A stretch of 64,000 nt of DNA, taken from contig NZ_FOFD01000005.1 of the NCBI RefSeq assembly GCF_900110865.1, positions 248,001 through 312,000 of the forward strand, given 5' to 3'. This DNA is from Natrinema salaciae (GTDB lineage Archaea; Halobacteriota; Halobacteria; Halobacteriales; Natrialbaceae). Both the position numbers and the translations under genes were made by a program. Within the stretch, counting starts at the first letter, position 1, and every line of letters starts with the position of its first letter. Below the pieces are notes generated by a model. The model made no database searches and was not told the origin of the DNA. It was given only the letters and a program-made list of their open reading frames with translations. Shown one piece after another: positions 1-7,964 of this stretch.

Positions 1-1
1 T

Positions 2-196
2 GGAGTCAGTCGAGAGAGTTGAGCGCATTTCTCCCCATCCGGTGATATCGCTATCGGTGTCGAGTCGAATGAGGACTCGCTCCATGTCGTAGAATTCCGT
101 GTACGTTGTCACGTAGGGTGCGATTCCGAGTGGTTCTGAGAGGGGACGTATGTCTAACCGGACTGGTATCGCTTCGATTTCTGTAATCGTGATCAT
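2..196 (-). CDS. Enolase-superfamily (mandelate racemase/muconate lactonizing enzyme) N-terminus, partial
   Basis: Only the first 65 residues are in the window; the gene runs off the left edge on the minus strand. The frame opens MITITEIEAIPVRL and reaches RVLIRLDTDSDITGWGE, the usual N-terminal beta-strand layout of the mandelate racemase/muconate lactonizing enzyme family (EAIPVRLP...-type start, then a 'V.I.TD.GI.GWGE' strand). The family abstracts an alpha-proton of a carboxylate substrate with Mg2+ help. The catalytic lysines and metal ligands lie in the barrel, which is not visible, so no substrate can be named. ATG chosen at 196; the upstream DNA (about 200-240) is AT-rich and could hold its promoter. 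Confidence 0.72.
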   Translation of the reverse strand, partial: MITITEIEAIPVRLDIRPLSEPLGIAPYVTTYTEFYDMERVLIRLDTDSDITGWGEMRSTLSTDS

Positions 197-358
197 ACAT
201 CTATACTATTCTTTCTCCATTACTTAAATTTATTGATTGACACTTAAATTGTGGTATTAGCATCTATTGTCGCTTCCTTCATCGGCTGTACGCATCACAT
301 CTCGGCTGCTTTTTCTCTCATCTTACTGCCGGTCTTGGCGATGCGACTTCTGGAGGGC

Positions 359-670
359 CTATGAGATCGTTCGAAACAGTAGAACGGCCGCAACCCCACA
401 AACGAGTGCAACAAGGACGTTCTCCGTTCGCCACATCACTAATAGCACGACAGCAGCAGCACTCCACTCCGCGGGACCAGCGCTAGTCAATTCAGGGCCA
501 AGAATCGAGATTATAATTGCACCCGGTAACACCTCGAGTCCGGCTTCAGTCCGGTCTGAAACGTTAATACGACCCAGAAGCCAGAGCCCGCCGGCCTTTG
601 TCACATAGGTAGCGACACTCATTCCGATGATGACGGCAACGACTAACGGATCAAGTCGAACGCTACCCAT
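359..670 (-). CDS. AzlD-family branched-chain amino-acid transport subunit
   Basis: Small hydrophobic protein of about 103 residues with three to four membrane helices, the normal size for AzlD. AzlD is the small partner of AzlC, and the pair exports branched-chain amino acids or analogues. The start is the ATG at 670 (opening MGSVRLDPLVVAV); a TTG one codon upstream is also possible. It overlaps the end of the azlC-like gene by 8 bases, so the two are co-transcribed and probably translationally coupled. Features such as 'GMSVATYVTKAGG' near the N-terminus and 'LEVLPGAIIISILGP' in the middle fit the family. Confidence 0.82.
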   Translation of the reverse strand: MGSVRLDPLVVAVIIGMSVATYVTKAGGLWLLGRINVSDRTEAGLEVLPGAIIISILGPELTSAGPAEWSAAAVVLLVMWRTENVLVALVCGVAAVLLFRTIS

Positions 671-1400
671 CAAAGCGAATCACCTCAACGAGACTACCGG
701 CCACGCCTCCAAAGAGAATGTACCAACGCCCAGGCAGAAAGTGCGCGCTGAGAACAGCAATACCGAAGGCGGTTATCCAGGGCAGAAAACTCGACTTCCC
801 CTCCCAAAGCCCGACAGCAATCGCAACAAAGACCGCCGTCAGAACGAAATCAAGTCCATACTGTGCTGGCTCTCCTATCACACCGCCAGCTATCGCACCG
901 AGAACCGTCGCAACAATCCAGAACGACCAAATTGCGAGCCCACTTCCGAGAAGATACGCACCCTGGTGGCTCCCCGATTTGAGCTTCCCCATGGTAAGTG
1001 CCCAATTCTCGTCTGCCGTGAAGAAGACGCTTCCATACGCTTTCAACGGGGAGAGCTTGCTGAACCAGGGACGTAACGCTGCACCCATCAGCACGTAACG
1101 TAAATTAACGATAAACGTCGTTCCAATAATGGTGAGTATCGGAATTGGTGTTTCCCACAGCTCGATTGCGATTAACTGAGCTGCGCCTGCAAGGACGGTT
1201 GCGCTCATGAATGCTGCTTCTGCAACACTTAATCCGGCTTGCTGGGCGAGGACTCCAAAGACGATACCATATCCAGCCACGCCGAGGGCGATCGGAACAC
1301 ACTCAATATAGCCATCTCGCACACCACTAAGTGAAAATTCCACAGTAGATCCTTCCGGTTCCTCCGATTGGTGTGCTGAATCAGCGGACCTATTCCCCAT
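663..1400 (-). CDS. AzlC-family branched-chain amino-acid exporter, large subunit
   Basis: 245 residues with a soluble N-terminal tail of about 28 residues and then six or more hydrophobic segments. The sequence 'FGVLAQQAGLSVAEAAFMS' followed by 'VLAGAAQLIAIELW' is the AzlC signature. AzlC with AzlD forms a permease known in bacteria to export branched-chain amino acids and their analogues such as azaleucine. The first gene of a two-gene unit with azlD downstream. A winged-helix regulator lies just upstream in the same orientation (1513-1866) and could control it, but this is inference from position only. Confidence 0.85.
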   Translation of the reverse strand: MGNRSADSAHQSEEPEGSTVEFSLSGVRDGYIECVPIALGVAGYGIVFGVLAQQAGLSVAEAAFMSATVLAGAAQLIAIELWETPIPILTIIGTTFIVNLRYVLMGAALRPWFSKLSPLKAYGSVFFTADENWALTMGKLKSGSHQGAYLLGSGLAIWSFWIVATVLGAIAGGVIGEPAQYGLDFVLTAVFVAIAVGLWEGKSSFLPWITAFGIAVLSAHFLPGRWYILFGGVAGSLVEVIRFDG

Positions 1401-1512
1401 CTATGCCCCCCGTGACATATTCCACTTGTCTTCAGTTGGGACTACCATAGGTACATATTAGACACGAGCAGGTCTAAAAGTTCGGAGAAATTTATTTCTC
1501 CCCAACTGCCAG

Positions 1513-1866
1513 TTATTCGCGGTTAAGGACTATTTCTTCAGATATAATCCTCTGTATGAATGTTTCACCACGGTTCGTCAGCGTGTATTCTCCATCCTGG
1601 GTACAGACAAGGGGTTCTAGTTTTCGGAGGTGATAATTGAATTTTCCCTTATCATCGACCGATACGACTTCTCGAAGCTTCGTGTAAGAGAGTGATCCGG
1701 ATCGTTCATGAAGTGCGACGAGAATTTCCAACCGGGTAGTATTCGATAGCACCTCAAATACGCTGGTCGCGTGCTCGATCTCTAATCCTTCGACCGAAGG
1801 AGAGTGATGAACCTCCCGATCTCCATACTGATTATCAGGCCAGATCCAACCAGGTATTGCCATCAT
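1513..1866 (-). CDS. Winged-helix (ArsR-like) transcription regulator
   Basis: 117 residues. After about 30 unstructured residues comes 'SVFEVLSNTTRLEILVALHE', the opening helix of an ArsR-type winged helix, then 'VDDKGKFNYHLRKLEPLV' as recognition helix and wing, then 'YTLTNRGETFIQRI'. The 'GKFNYHL.KL' motif is typical of haloarchaeal DUF7347/ArsR-like regulators and is shared with the larger regulator at 9767-10630. No metal-binding cysteines are visible, so the ligand is unknown. Target is unknown; the azlCD pair lies directly downstream. Start ATG at 1866 is supported by a TATA-like element about 25 bases upstream. Confidence 0.78.
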   Translation of the reverse strand: MMAIPGWIWPDNQYGDREVHHSPSVEGLEIEHATSVFEVLSNTTRLEILVALHERSGSLSYTKLREVVSVDDKGKFNYHLRKLEPLVCTQDGEYTLTNRGETFIQRIISEEIVLNRE

Positions 1867-1885
1867 CTGATTATTTTCTACAACG

Positions 1886-1894
1886 TTTATAAAA
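1886..1894 (-). promoter_or_regulatory. Archaeal TATA-like box upstream of winged-helix gene
   Basis: TTTTATAAA on the minus strand, centred about 24 bases before the ATG at 1866. This spacing predicts transcription starting at or near the start codon, i.e. a leaderless mRNA, as is usual in haloarchaea. Predicted from sequence only. Confidence 0.45.
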
Positions 1895-2312
1895 CTATAC
1901 TCGAAGCTTGGCCGATTAGAATACTACAGTAGAAAACGGACCACCCATCCAAACATATACGTTGGCCTCACCGGGAGTAGACGAGCTTTCGACACTCATC
2001 TCCGGGAATGATCGTTCGTGAATGCGTCGTCAGTCGACCGCTCGCAATGTGTCTCACTCTGGATCGGTCGGTCTGTGCTCACCACGGATCTCGAGACAGC
2101 GCCCATCAGAGGGGACAAACCGGTTCCGCCCCCAGGCCGAGAGCGGTATGGACAAGAGTTGCTCGCACGGCACTCGGTGGGCTGTGGCACTGCCGCGGGT
2201 GCGCCCGCCCTGTGGCAAGTCATCGTTGTCTGGGCTCCAGGGACAACTCTCACCGCGTCATCAGAGCAGATTCCAATGCGCTGTCGACCGAATAGGACAC
2301 GGTAGCTCCGGG
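1895..2312. other. Intergenic stretch, no supported gene
   Basis: About 420 bases between the winged-helix gene and the beta-propeller lipoproteins. Short frames exist on both strands, but none has a recognisable motif or convincing composition. No strong hairpin was seen. Confidence 0.5.
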
Positions 2313-3602
2313 TCAGCTCGTCGGAAGCCGCGCCACGCCACCGCGGTTGCGGGAAGAAATGTAGAGCGCGCCATCAGCCGTCGTCACACCGATTCGGGAG
2401 GACTCTGGATCGTACCGCCACCGGCGCTTTCCGGTAGCAGGGTCGTAGGCGGCGAGTTCGTTGTCGCTGGCCGCAAAGAGGATCTCACCGGAACGCCCGA
2501 GTGCCTCGACTGTCCCGCCGATCGAGATGTCAGTTGTCGTCTGCCACCGCCGGTCCCCATCGAGGGCGAAGGCGTCTAGCCGGATTAGGACGCCACCGTC
2601 GGGGTTGTCGACCGAACTCGCAGCGAACACACCTTGTGAGGTCGCCGTCACCGTCTCGAGTTCGTACCCGACGGCCCGGCGCCACCGTATGGTTCCCCCA
2701 TCGCGCTCGATGGCAACCAGCTCGTCCGAGCGATCATCACGGCGGACACGCACGTAGACGTGCTCGCCGAGCCAGACTGGCGGATCAAAGTAGCTAGTCA
2801 CGTCGTCGTCCACTGCGGTCCGCCACAGGACGTGCCCGTCGCGGACCCGGCGCATCCGCACGGTAGAATTGCGGACCGTCACGATCCGATCGCCAGCAGC
2901 CACGACGTAGGGGTAGTCATTACGATGTGGCGACTCCCACAGCAGCTCACCGGTCGCCGGAGCGAGCGTAACCAGCTTCGTGTCGTCATCCGCGTTCGTG
3001 ACGGGGAAGATACAGGCCGAGTCACTGAGTGTCGGGGACGGATACTCTCGACCGGACCGCTGGAAGCGACGTGTGCCGTCGCGCGCATCGTAGCCGGTGA
3101 CCACACCGCCGACCGGATCGATACCGACCAGCAGCGAGCCGCGTCGACCGAGCCACCCGTTCCGGGCTTGTCCCTCCACGTGCCATAGTCGCTCCCCCGA
3201 CAGCCCGACCGTGTAGAGGTCGCCGTCGGTGCTGTGGACGTGGACCGGGCCGCCCGATGACGGGACAGCCGGTCGCGCCTCGATGGGACCACCGGTTTCG
3301 ACGGTCAGAATCTTCTCCCCGTCGGCCGTGAACCCGTGGAGGCGTTTGTCCTGTCCACCGACGAGGACGTGTTCATCGGTTGCGGACGGTGGACTTGCCG
3401 CCGTTGCGGTCGAGAAGTCACGCTCCCAGAGGGGTTGGACGCTGGACAGCGCCGACCGCAGGCTACACCCTGCTAGCGCGAGCGTGCCCGCCGACGCGAG
3501 CGAAGCGAGCGCCCGGCGGCGCGACCAGTTCCGGCTGTCCTGTCGCTCGGTCGCGTACCGCGGCGGATCGTGCTTGTCGACAGCGGTGTCGGGGTCACGC
3601 AT
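2313..3602 (-). CDS. PQQ-like beta-propeller repeat lipoprotein
   Basis: 429 residues. The N-terminus carries a twin-arginine-type signal (SRRRALASLA, then LALAGC), so the protein is probably exported folded and lipid-anchored at the cell surface. The mature part is a chain of beta-propeller blades of the PQQ-binding-like repeat type, with blade cores such as 'GRRGSLLVGIDPVGGVVTGY' and 'GEILFAASDNELAAYDPATG'. No catalytic residues of quinoprotein dehydrogenases were identified, so a binding or scaffold role is as likely as an enzyme. Its start overlaps the end of the upstream paralogue by 8 bases, so both form one operon. Confidence 0.82.
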   Translation of the reverse strand: MRDPDTAVDKHDPPRYATERQDSRNWSRRRALASLASAGTLALAGCSLRSALSSVQPLWERDFSTATAASPPSATDEHVLVGGQDKRLHGFTADGEKILTVETGGPIEARPAVPSSGGPVHVHSTDGDLYTVGLSGERLWHVEGQARNGWLGRRGSLLVGIDPVGGVVTGYDARDGTRRFQRSGREYPSPTLSDSACIFPVTNADDDTKLVTLAPATGELLWESPHRNDYPYVVAAGDRIVTVRNSTVRMRRVRDGHVLWRTAVDDDVTSYFDPPVWLGEHVYVRVRRDDRSDELVAIERDGGTIRWRRAVGYELETVTATSQGVFAASSVDNPDGGVLIRLDAFALDGDRRWQTTTDISIGGTVEALGRSGEILFAASDNELAAYDPATGKRRWRYDPESSRIGVTTADGALYISSRNRGGVARLPTS

Positions 3603-4767
3603 CGCTGATCGCCTCCGGAGCGACCCGTGTCAGACCGTACATCTGTCCCAGATAGACTGTCTCACCGGCCGCCTGTGCCCATTCGATGCTGCCGCCCTCG
3701 AGCGACTTATCATCGAATCGGACTTCACGGATGCGTGTTCCGTCTTGCTCGTGGAGATAGAGTACAGTCGGGTTGAACGGGATGGTGCCGCTCGGGCCAC
3801 GGACGCGGTGCGTCCCACCGACTAGCGTCACCAGGCGGTCGCCGACCTGCATCGGCCCGTGGGTCACGGCGTTTCCGAGGTCATCGCTCCACAACTGCTG
3901 GCTCGAGGCCGGGTCGAACGCCCGGAGGGTGTAGTCCGCGCCGCCGACGTACACCCGATCGTCGGTCACCAACGGTCGTGTGAATACGGTGTTGGCCAGC
4001 GAGCCGCGCCAGGCGACTGTGCCGGTCGCGGTCTCCAGCGCCAGCAGCTCCTCGGTGGCGGCACCGAGGTATGCGGTCCCGTCAGTAGCCCCAACGGCCG
4101 ACAGTGTAGCGCCAAGATCCCGTGTCCATCCGACTTCGCCGGTTCGGTCGAGGAAAACCACACGACCGTCGATCAGGGGCGCAACCACACCACCGGATGT
4201 CGCGCCAGGAGCGCCTGATAGCGATGCGGACAGGGCGTGGGTGAACAGCGTCTCACCGTCCGCCCGGGCGACACCGACCAGTCGGTCGGGAACGTCATCT
4301 TCGGTGCCCGAGATTGGGACCACGATGCGATCACCGAGCGGGATGGGGGCGAACTCGACGACCCCAGGGTCGGCCGCGTCGATCGGTGCGAGCCGACGCT
4401 GCCAGACGGATTCACCCGTGGCTGCGTCGACAGCGACCATCGTTTCGGCCTTCGAGATAGCGTAGGCTCGCCCATCACCGACGCCGAGAGGCGACTTCTC
4501 GCCCTTCGCGACCGTCACGGTCCAGGTGGTCTCACCGGTCTGGGTGTCTAGACCGGCGACGATCGGCCGATCGCGGAATGGGCTGTGCGAGCCAGCCACG
4601 AGCTGCCCGGCTGCGGTCATGGCGACAGACGATGGATCACGGAACCCCGTCTGCCACGACCGTTGGATGGGGAACGATTCTCCATCGAGGAGACCAGTGC
4701 AACCCGCGACGCTGCCAACGAAGCCGGCGACTGCGCCAAGGGCCGCACGGCGTGTCATGGAGGGCAT
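3595..4767 (-). CDS. PQQ-like beta-propeller repeat lipoprotein (paralogue)
   Basis: 390 residues; first gene of a two-gene unit with the related lipoprotein downstream. The signal region MTRRAALGAVAGFVGSVAGC is a Tat-like lipoprotein signal ending in a lipobox cysteine. The start is ATG 4767 or, more compactly, the ATG at 4758 directly before TRRAA. Repeats such as 'AGLDTQTGETTWTVTV', 'VAVDAATGESVWQRRL' and 'LALETATGTVAWRG' are spaced 35-50 residues apart and mark propeller blades. Probable extracytoplasmic protein; ligand and function unknown. The two paralogues are similar in layout but not recent duplicates. Confidence 0.83.
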   Translation of the reverse strand: MPSMTRRAALGAVAGFVGSVAGCTGLLDGESFPIQRSWQTGFRDPSSVAMTAAGQLVAGSHSPFRDRPIVAGLDTQTGETTWTVTVAKGEKSPLGVGDGRAYAISKAETMVAVDAATGESVWQRRLAPIDAADPGVVEFAPIPLGDRIVVPISGTEDDVPDRLVGVARADGETLFTHALSASLSGAPGATSGGVVAPLIDGRVVFLDRTGEVGWTRDLGATLSAVGATDGTAYLGAATEELLALETATGTVAWRGSLANTVFTRPLVTDDRVYVGGADYTLRAFDPASSQQLWSDDLGNAVTHGPMQVGDRLVTLVGGTHRVRGPSGTIPFNPTVLYLHEQDGTRIREVRFDDKSLEGGSIEWAQAAGETVYLGQMYGLTRVAPEAISDA

Positions 4768-4972
4768 CTATTCACCGTTGCGACGGCGATGATATCAGTC
4801 TTGATCTTTGGGCGACAGATCTGCAGGTCGGGGCCATAACAGTACGCTCTCCCTGGCCGTGCTCACACCGTCGCATCCTCTCGGGTGGTGCGAGCAGTGC
4901 TTGTACGTCTGGAATGGGCGGTCACGAGCGGTCGCGGGATGCCGAGCGTCCGAGGGCTTTTGATCGACCGGT

Positions 4973-5311
4973 TCAGCTGTCTTGGGCTGCATTCAGCTCC
5001 TCAAGGAACTGGCCAGTTGTCGTCCCGATTCGAATGCCACTGCTGTTGCGCATCTCGAGGTCGTTCGTGGCAGTCCGAAAGGGGTAGTGGTCGACGAGGA
5101 TTCGATAGACAACGGTTCGGACGGGGTCGGTCCCGTACCTGTCGACGACAGTAGCCATCATCTCGTCGAGATGCGCGTCCCGGTGCTCCGTCCGGGGATG
5201 CTGTGCGCGTTCGAGCACGAGTTCGACCACGTCGTCAACTGATGCGTGCTTGGGATTCTTGGTTCGTTCACGAACGTCGTAGAGAGCGTCGTTTTGGGCA
5301 TTCCTGTTCAC
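4973..5311 (-). CDS. Hypothetical small protein
   Basis: 112 residues starting at a GTG (5311). Mostly helical, acidic, with 'ASVDDVVELVLERAQHPR' near the N-terminus and 'VVDRYGTDPVRTVVYRILVDHYPF' in the middle. I do not recognise a family. It follows the PIN-domain gene (stop at 5333) by 21 bases on the same strand, so it may be part of the same transcript as the RHH/PIN pair. Acidic composition and codon use match its neighbours, which supports it being real. Confidence 0.5.
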   Translation of the reverse strand: MNRNAQNDALYDVRERTKNPKHASVDDVVELVLERAQHPRTEHRDAHLDEMMATVVDRYGTDPVRTVVYRILVDHYPFRTATNDLEMRNSSGIRIGTTTGQFLEELNAAQDS

Positions 5312-5332
5312 TTCGAAGTATCCTCCGCGGTG

Positions 5333-5845
5333 TCAGGGCTCCGTGAGCAATGAGCGAGCTCGCTGCACGTAGCTGTTCGCGCCCCAGCTACGAGCGTCGC
5401 TAATCTCATCGAGGAGCAGCCGCGCATCGGCAGCTGATAGGTGTTCAGTTCGAACGAGAACCGAGAGCAGTGTCGGTGTCGTGACGAGCCGGGTATCGGC
5501 GAGTGAGGCGTGGATCAAGCCAAGTTGGTTGAACTCGTCACAGAGGAAGAGCGCAGCATCGAGACCGTTCGCGAGCGTGACCGCCGCGTTCTCACCGTCA
5601 TCGAGCGGAAACTCGGCATCGAGGTCGACCGACTGTGTCGTGAATGACTCCGCTTGGTCGAGTACAGCGGACGCAGCATGCCCATGGACGGCATCGTAGG
5701 AGGCGATCTCGTGGAGTTCATCGATGACCGCCGTTGGGACGACGACCTCGTACCGGGATAGACAGAGTGCGAGTGGATCGGAGTCGTCGTCAGTAACGAT
5801 CCCGAGACTCACGAGGGCGGAGGCGTCTGCGATAAGCCGCGACAT
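5333..5845 (-). CDS. PIN-domain toxin-like protein
   Basis: 170 residues. Starts MSRLIADASALVSLG, the first conserved aspartate strand of the PIN fold, followed by 'VPTAVIDELHE' and later 'GENAAVTLANGLDAALFLCDE', matching the E...D acidic sites of PIN-like nucleases (DUF3368-like). PIN toxins cut RNA using Mg2+ held by these acids. The antitoxin gene upstream ends at 5846 with no gap to this ATG, the normal antitoxin-toxin order. The C-terminus 'ADARLLLDEISDARSWGANSYVQ' is closely mirrored by a truncated paralogue at 9416-9763. Confidence 0.8.
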   Translation of the reverse strand: MSRLIADASALVSLGIVTDDDSDPLALCLSRYEVVVPTAVIDELHEIASYDAVHGHAASAVLDQAESFTTQSVDLDAEFPLDDGENAAVTLANGLDAALFLCDEFNQLGLIHASLADTRLVTTPTLLSVLVRTEHLSAADARLLLDEISDARSWGANSYVQRARSLLTEP

Positions 5846-6148
5846 CTATGCGTCGGCGGCCTCGTCGATGAAGTCCTCGTCCAACTGCTGTTTCAACACT
5901 CGGAGGTTTGCCGCCTCCTCGGCGCCGACGAGCGCTTTGAGCTGCTCGAAGGTGATCTCGTCGTCGTAATAAGCGGCGGCGATCTCTTGGGTGAGTGCGT
6001 CGTCGTGAGCGGCGTCTTGGAGGTACTCTCGAAGCGCGGTCACGAGGACGTCTGTTCGGTCTTCCCCGAGGACTGCGGCCAGTGCGTCGGCCCGGTCGAT
6101 GAGCCGATTGGGGGCCCGAAACTGCACGCGCTTCTTATCGGTGCTCAT
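5846..6148 (-). CDS. Ribbon-helix-helix-type antitoxin of the PIN toxin
   Basis: About 100 residues from ATG 6148 (MSTDKKRVQFRAPNRLIDRAD). The beta strand 'KRVQFRAPNRLI' followed by two helices is an RHH/Arc-type DNA-binding domain. The second half ('AAAYYDDEITFEQLKALVG') resembles UPF0175-like antitoxin tails that wrap the toxin. It abuts the PIN gene and very likely neutralises it and represses the operon. The frame is open to 6223, but the ATG at 6148 gives the expected RHH N-terminus. Confidence 0.78.
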   Translation of the reverse strand: MSTDKKRVQFRAPNRLIDRADALAAVLGEDRTDVLVTALREYLQDAAHDDALTQEIAAAYYDDEITFEQLKALVGAEEAANLRVLKQQLDEDFIDEAADA

Positions 6149-6219
6149 GATGTGTACATTGTGAGCCAACGCACTTAGCCGTTTTCGTGTGTACGATGTG
6201 AGCCTCACTCGGCCGAGCG

Positions 6220-6595
6220 TCACTCGTCCACGAGATGCTCCTCGAGGTCACGCGTCCAGTGCGTGGTGGGCCCACCGGGGCTACAGCGAGCACAAAGCTG
6301 CAGCGGCCCCTCGAGATGGCCAAGTTCGACACGGAATCGCGTAAGCCGGGCGGGACCTTCGGTCCCGCTGGAAGCCGGCGTGAAACGCCGGCGACGCTGC
6401 GAGCGTATCAACGACGAGCCCACACCCGTCGCAGACGTGGTGATCGCGCTTATCGGGATCGGGTCGCGCCTGGATCGCACAGTCGACACAGATCTGGTGG
6501 GTGACCTGCTCTTCTTTCCTCCAGGTATGGGCTTCACCGGTCTCTACGCCGGGCCGCGCCTCACAGAAGGTACATCCGGAGAGTGTTTACTGCAT
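6220..6595 (-). pseudogene. Zinc-ribbon (DUF7558-like) protein, disrupted
   Basis: Broken gene on the minus strand. ATG at 6593-6595 overlaps the stop of the upstream gene (TGATG), but the third codon is TAA (6587-6589). After it the frame reads 'SGCTFCEARPG', 'THQICVDCAIQ' and 'VCDGCGLVVDTLAA', i.e. CxxC zinc knuckles. It then shifts, and 'TRFRVELGHLEGPLQLC' resumes in another frame to the stop at 6220. The shift coincides with a 49-base insert (6346-6394) made of two perfect hairpins. From memory, intact haloarchaeal relatives run LAALTRFRVELGHL without interruption. Two independent lesions make this a pseudogene rather than a sequencing error. Confidence 0.75.
6346..6394. repeat. Double-hairpin insert inside the zinc-ribbon pseudogene
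   Basis: Two perfect inverted repeats lie back to back: 6350-6368 (8-base arms GCGGGACC, 3-base loop) and 6374-6392 (7-base arms GCCGGCG, 5-base loop). The 49 bases interrupt an otherwise continuous coding match, so this looks like a small inserted element. Its architecture resembles the structured ends of IS200/IS605 elements or palindrome-associated miniature elements of haloarchaea. Confidence 0.6.
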
Positions 6596-6885
6596 CAGGC
6601 AGTCTCCTCGCCGGCGTTGTAGGCGGCCGTCCAGCCTTTGTGGAAGACGGCGAGCTGGGTGACCGATTCGAACGCTTCACTACTCGGCTCGTGGATGAAC
6701 ACGCACTTTTCGGCGATTGGGATGACGATGCCTGCGTCGACGAGGTCACTGACGAGTTGACGGGCTGTCTCGTCGTCGACGTCCGCCGTTGCGACGCGGG
6801 CGGCATCCTGATCGTGAGTGATGAGTTTGGCTTCGAATCGTTCGTGGTCGGCTGACGTGTCGTTGACTGCATCGGGGCCTGTCAT
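6595..6885 (-). CDS. Hypothetical haloarchaeal protein (DUF7568-like)
   Basis: 96 residues, MTGPDAVNDTSADHERFEAKL to the end 'FHKGWTAAYNAGEETA'. Contains 'RFEAKLITHDQDAARVATADV' followed by 'ARQLVSDLVDAGIVIPIAEKCVFIHEPS', a pattern I associate with small plasmid-borne haloarchaeal proteins of unknown function. Its stop overlaps the ATG of the zinc-ribbon pseudogene (TGATG), indicating a former two-gene unit. It appears intact. Confidence 0.65.
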   Translation of the reverse strand: MTGPDAVNDTSADHERFEAKLITHDQDAARVATADVDDETARQLVSDLVDAGIVIPIAEKCVFIHEPSSEAFESVTQLAVFHKGWTAAYNAGEETA

Positions 6886-6968
6886 GGTAGATCTCGCAGG
6901 ACGCGCGAGAGCGCCTCACGCATTCTGGCGCAGATACACAGTCACAGCTGCTGGATTGCCTACTCGTC

Positions 6969-7076
6969 TCACAGGGCCGCGATCCGCTCTTCGACCTCGT
7001 CGAGGATAAGCGTCAGTACGTCGCGATGGTCGGTCGGCCAGGATGCGTCGTCACTGGGTAGCAAAGCAGCTATTGA
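6969..7076 (-). pseudogene. C-terminal fragment of an unknown protein
   Basis: About 33 in-frame codons ending 'RDVLTLILDEVEERIAAL' and a stop at 6969-6971. The composition is protein-like, but there is no ATG or GTG start and the frame closes just upstream. Probably the tail of a decayed gene; no family recognised. Confidence 0.3.
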
Positions 7077-7106
7077 TGGCTAAGGAGGCGCTGAGAACCC
7101 TGTCGC

Positions 7107-7277
7107 TCACTCGTCTTCGAGCGCAGCGTAGATCTCTGCGTGGCGGCGTCCATCAAGCTTCCCCATCTCGAGGGCGATCTGGTGGCGTTCGGCGTCGCTC
7201 TCGGCTGCCTGATACCGCTCGTAGAGCTGGCGGACTTCGTCGTCGATCGCCGTCGAGGAATCGGTGCTGGACGCCAT
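7107..7277 (-). CDS. Small Doc-associated protein, possible antitoxin
   Basis: 56 residues from ATG 7277 (MASSTDSSTAIDDEVRQLYERY). It is a charged helical protein with core 'YERYQAAESDAERHQIALEMGKLDGRRHAEIY'. It lies 34 bases downstream of a doc-like gene on the same strand. Two degenerate copies of the same protein occur at 9200-9304 and 40356-40441, showing that it is a mobile or repeatedly acquired cassette. An antitoxin role is inferred from the Doc neighbour and size; Phd homology is not evident. Confidence 0.6.
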   Translation of the reverse strand: MASSTDSSTAIDDEVRQLYERYQAAESDAERHQIALEMGKLDGRRHAEIYAALEDE

Positions 7278-7310
7278 TGTTCTGTTGAGCATACGCTGTG
7301 TGTCCCTTTA

Positions 7311-7709
7311 TCAGTTGCGACGAGCACAGGCCCGGAAGTAGATGACTGCAGTATCTGTGTCGACCGCGGCTTCGTCGGTTGCAAAGCGGTGCAAGAGGGC
7401 CCGAATTTCATCACCGTAGTCGAACGTGTACCCGTTCAGCATATAGAACACGACCACCGTTCGGAGCGCTGTTCGTTTGTTCCCGTCGACGAATGGATGA
7501 TCCGCAACGAGCAACCGCATCAGATGGACTGCTTTGTGATGGATCGTCTCAGGCACCTCCCCGAAGAACCCCTCCGAGATGTACTGCAACGCGGAGACAA
7601 TCGCGTCTTCTGACCGAACTCCTGGTTCCGTGGTGTCGCCTTCTGCCACGATCTGTTCGTGGAGATCCAGAACGAGTTCGACAGAGGGATACGCGAGATC
7701 GTCAGTCAC
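7311..7709 (-). CDS. doc: Fic/Doc-family toxin
   Basis: 132 residues with the Doc signature HPFVDGNKRTAL at residues 71-82, including the catalytic H and the GNKR anion-binding loop. The N-terminal 'YPSVELVLDLHEQIVAEG' and the helix 'IHHKAVHLMRLLVADHPF' match Doc length and order. Doc of phage P1 phosphorylates EF-Tu; here the target would be the archaeal elongation factor, by inference. Starts at GTG 7709. The gene upstream (7791-7964) is small and the gene downstream is the putative antitoxin-like protein. Confidence 0.85.
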   Translation of the reverse strand: MTDDLAYPSVELVLDLHEQIVAEGDTTEPGVRSEDAIVSALQYISEGFFGEVPETIHHKAVHLMRLLVADHPFVDGNKRTALRTVVVFYMLNGYTFDYGDEIRALLHRFATDEAAVDTDTAVIYFRACARRN

Positions 7710-7790
7710 GTACCCGACTTTTTCACGCCGCCCGTTAACCGTTTCTCAACTGTCGAGATCAGGCCTCGTCGACAGCGTGGGGCGGCCCAG

Positions 7791-7964
7791 TTATCGGTTG
7801 TCTCCGTCAGCGTTGTCGACAGTCATCGCGTCACCGCCGTCGATCTCCAACTCGTTGAGCGACGCGCCCGACACCTCGATGGCACAGTGCTCGTGAACGA
7901 CGGGCTGGATCGCCTGCAGGATCCTCTCCGCAGCCAGCAGTGAGACCTCGAGATCTTTGGCCAT
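7791..7964 (-). CDS. Small hypothetical protein upstream of doc
   Basis: 57 residues: MAKDLEVSLLAAERILQAIQ, then 'VVHEHCAIEVSGASLNELEI'. Its ATG overlaps the stop of the gene at 7964-8158 (TGATG), so the two are translationally coupled. It ends 82 bases before doc. No family recognised; position makes it another candidate antitoxin or accessory protein. Confidence 0.5.
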   Translation of the reverse strand: MAKDLEVSLLAAERILQAIQPVVHEHCAIEVSGASLNELEIDGGDAMTVDNADGDNR

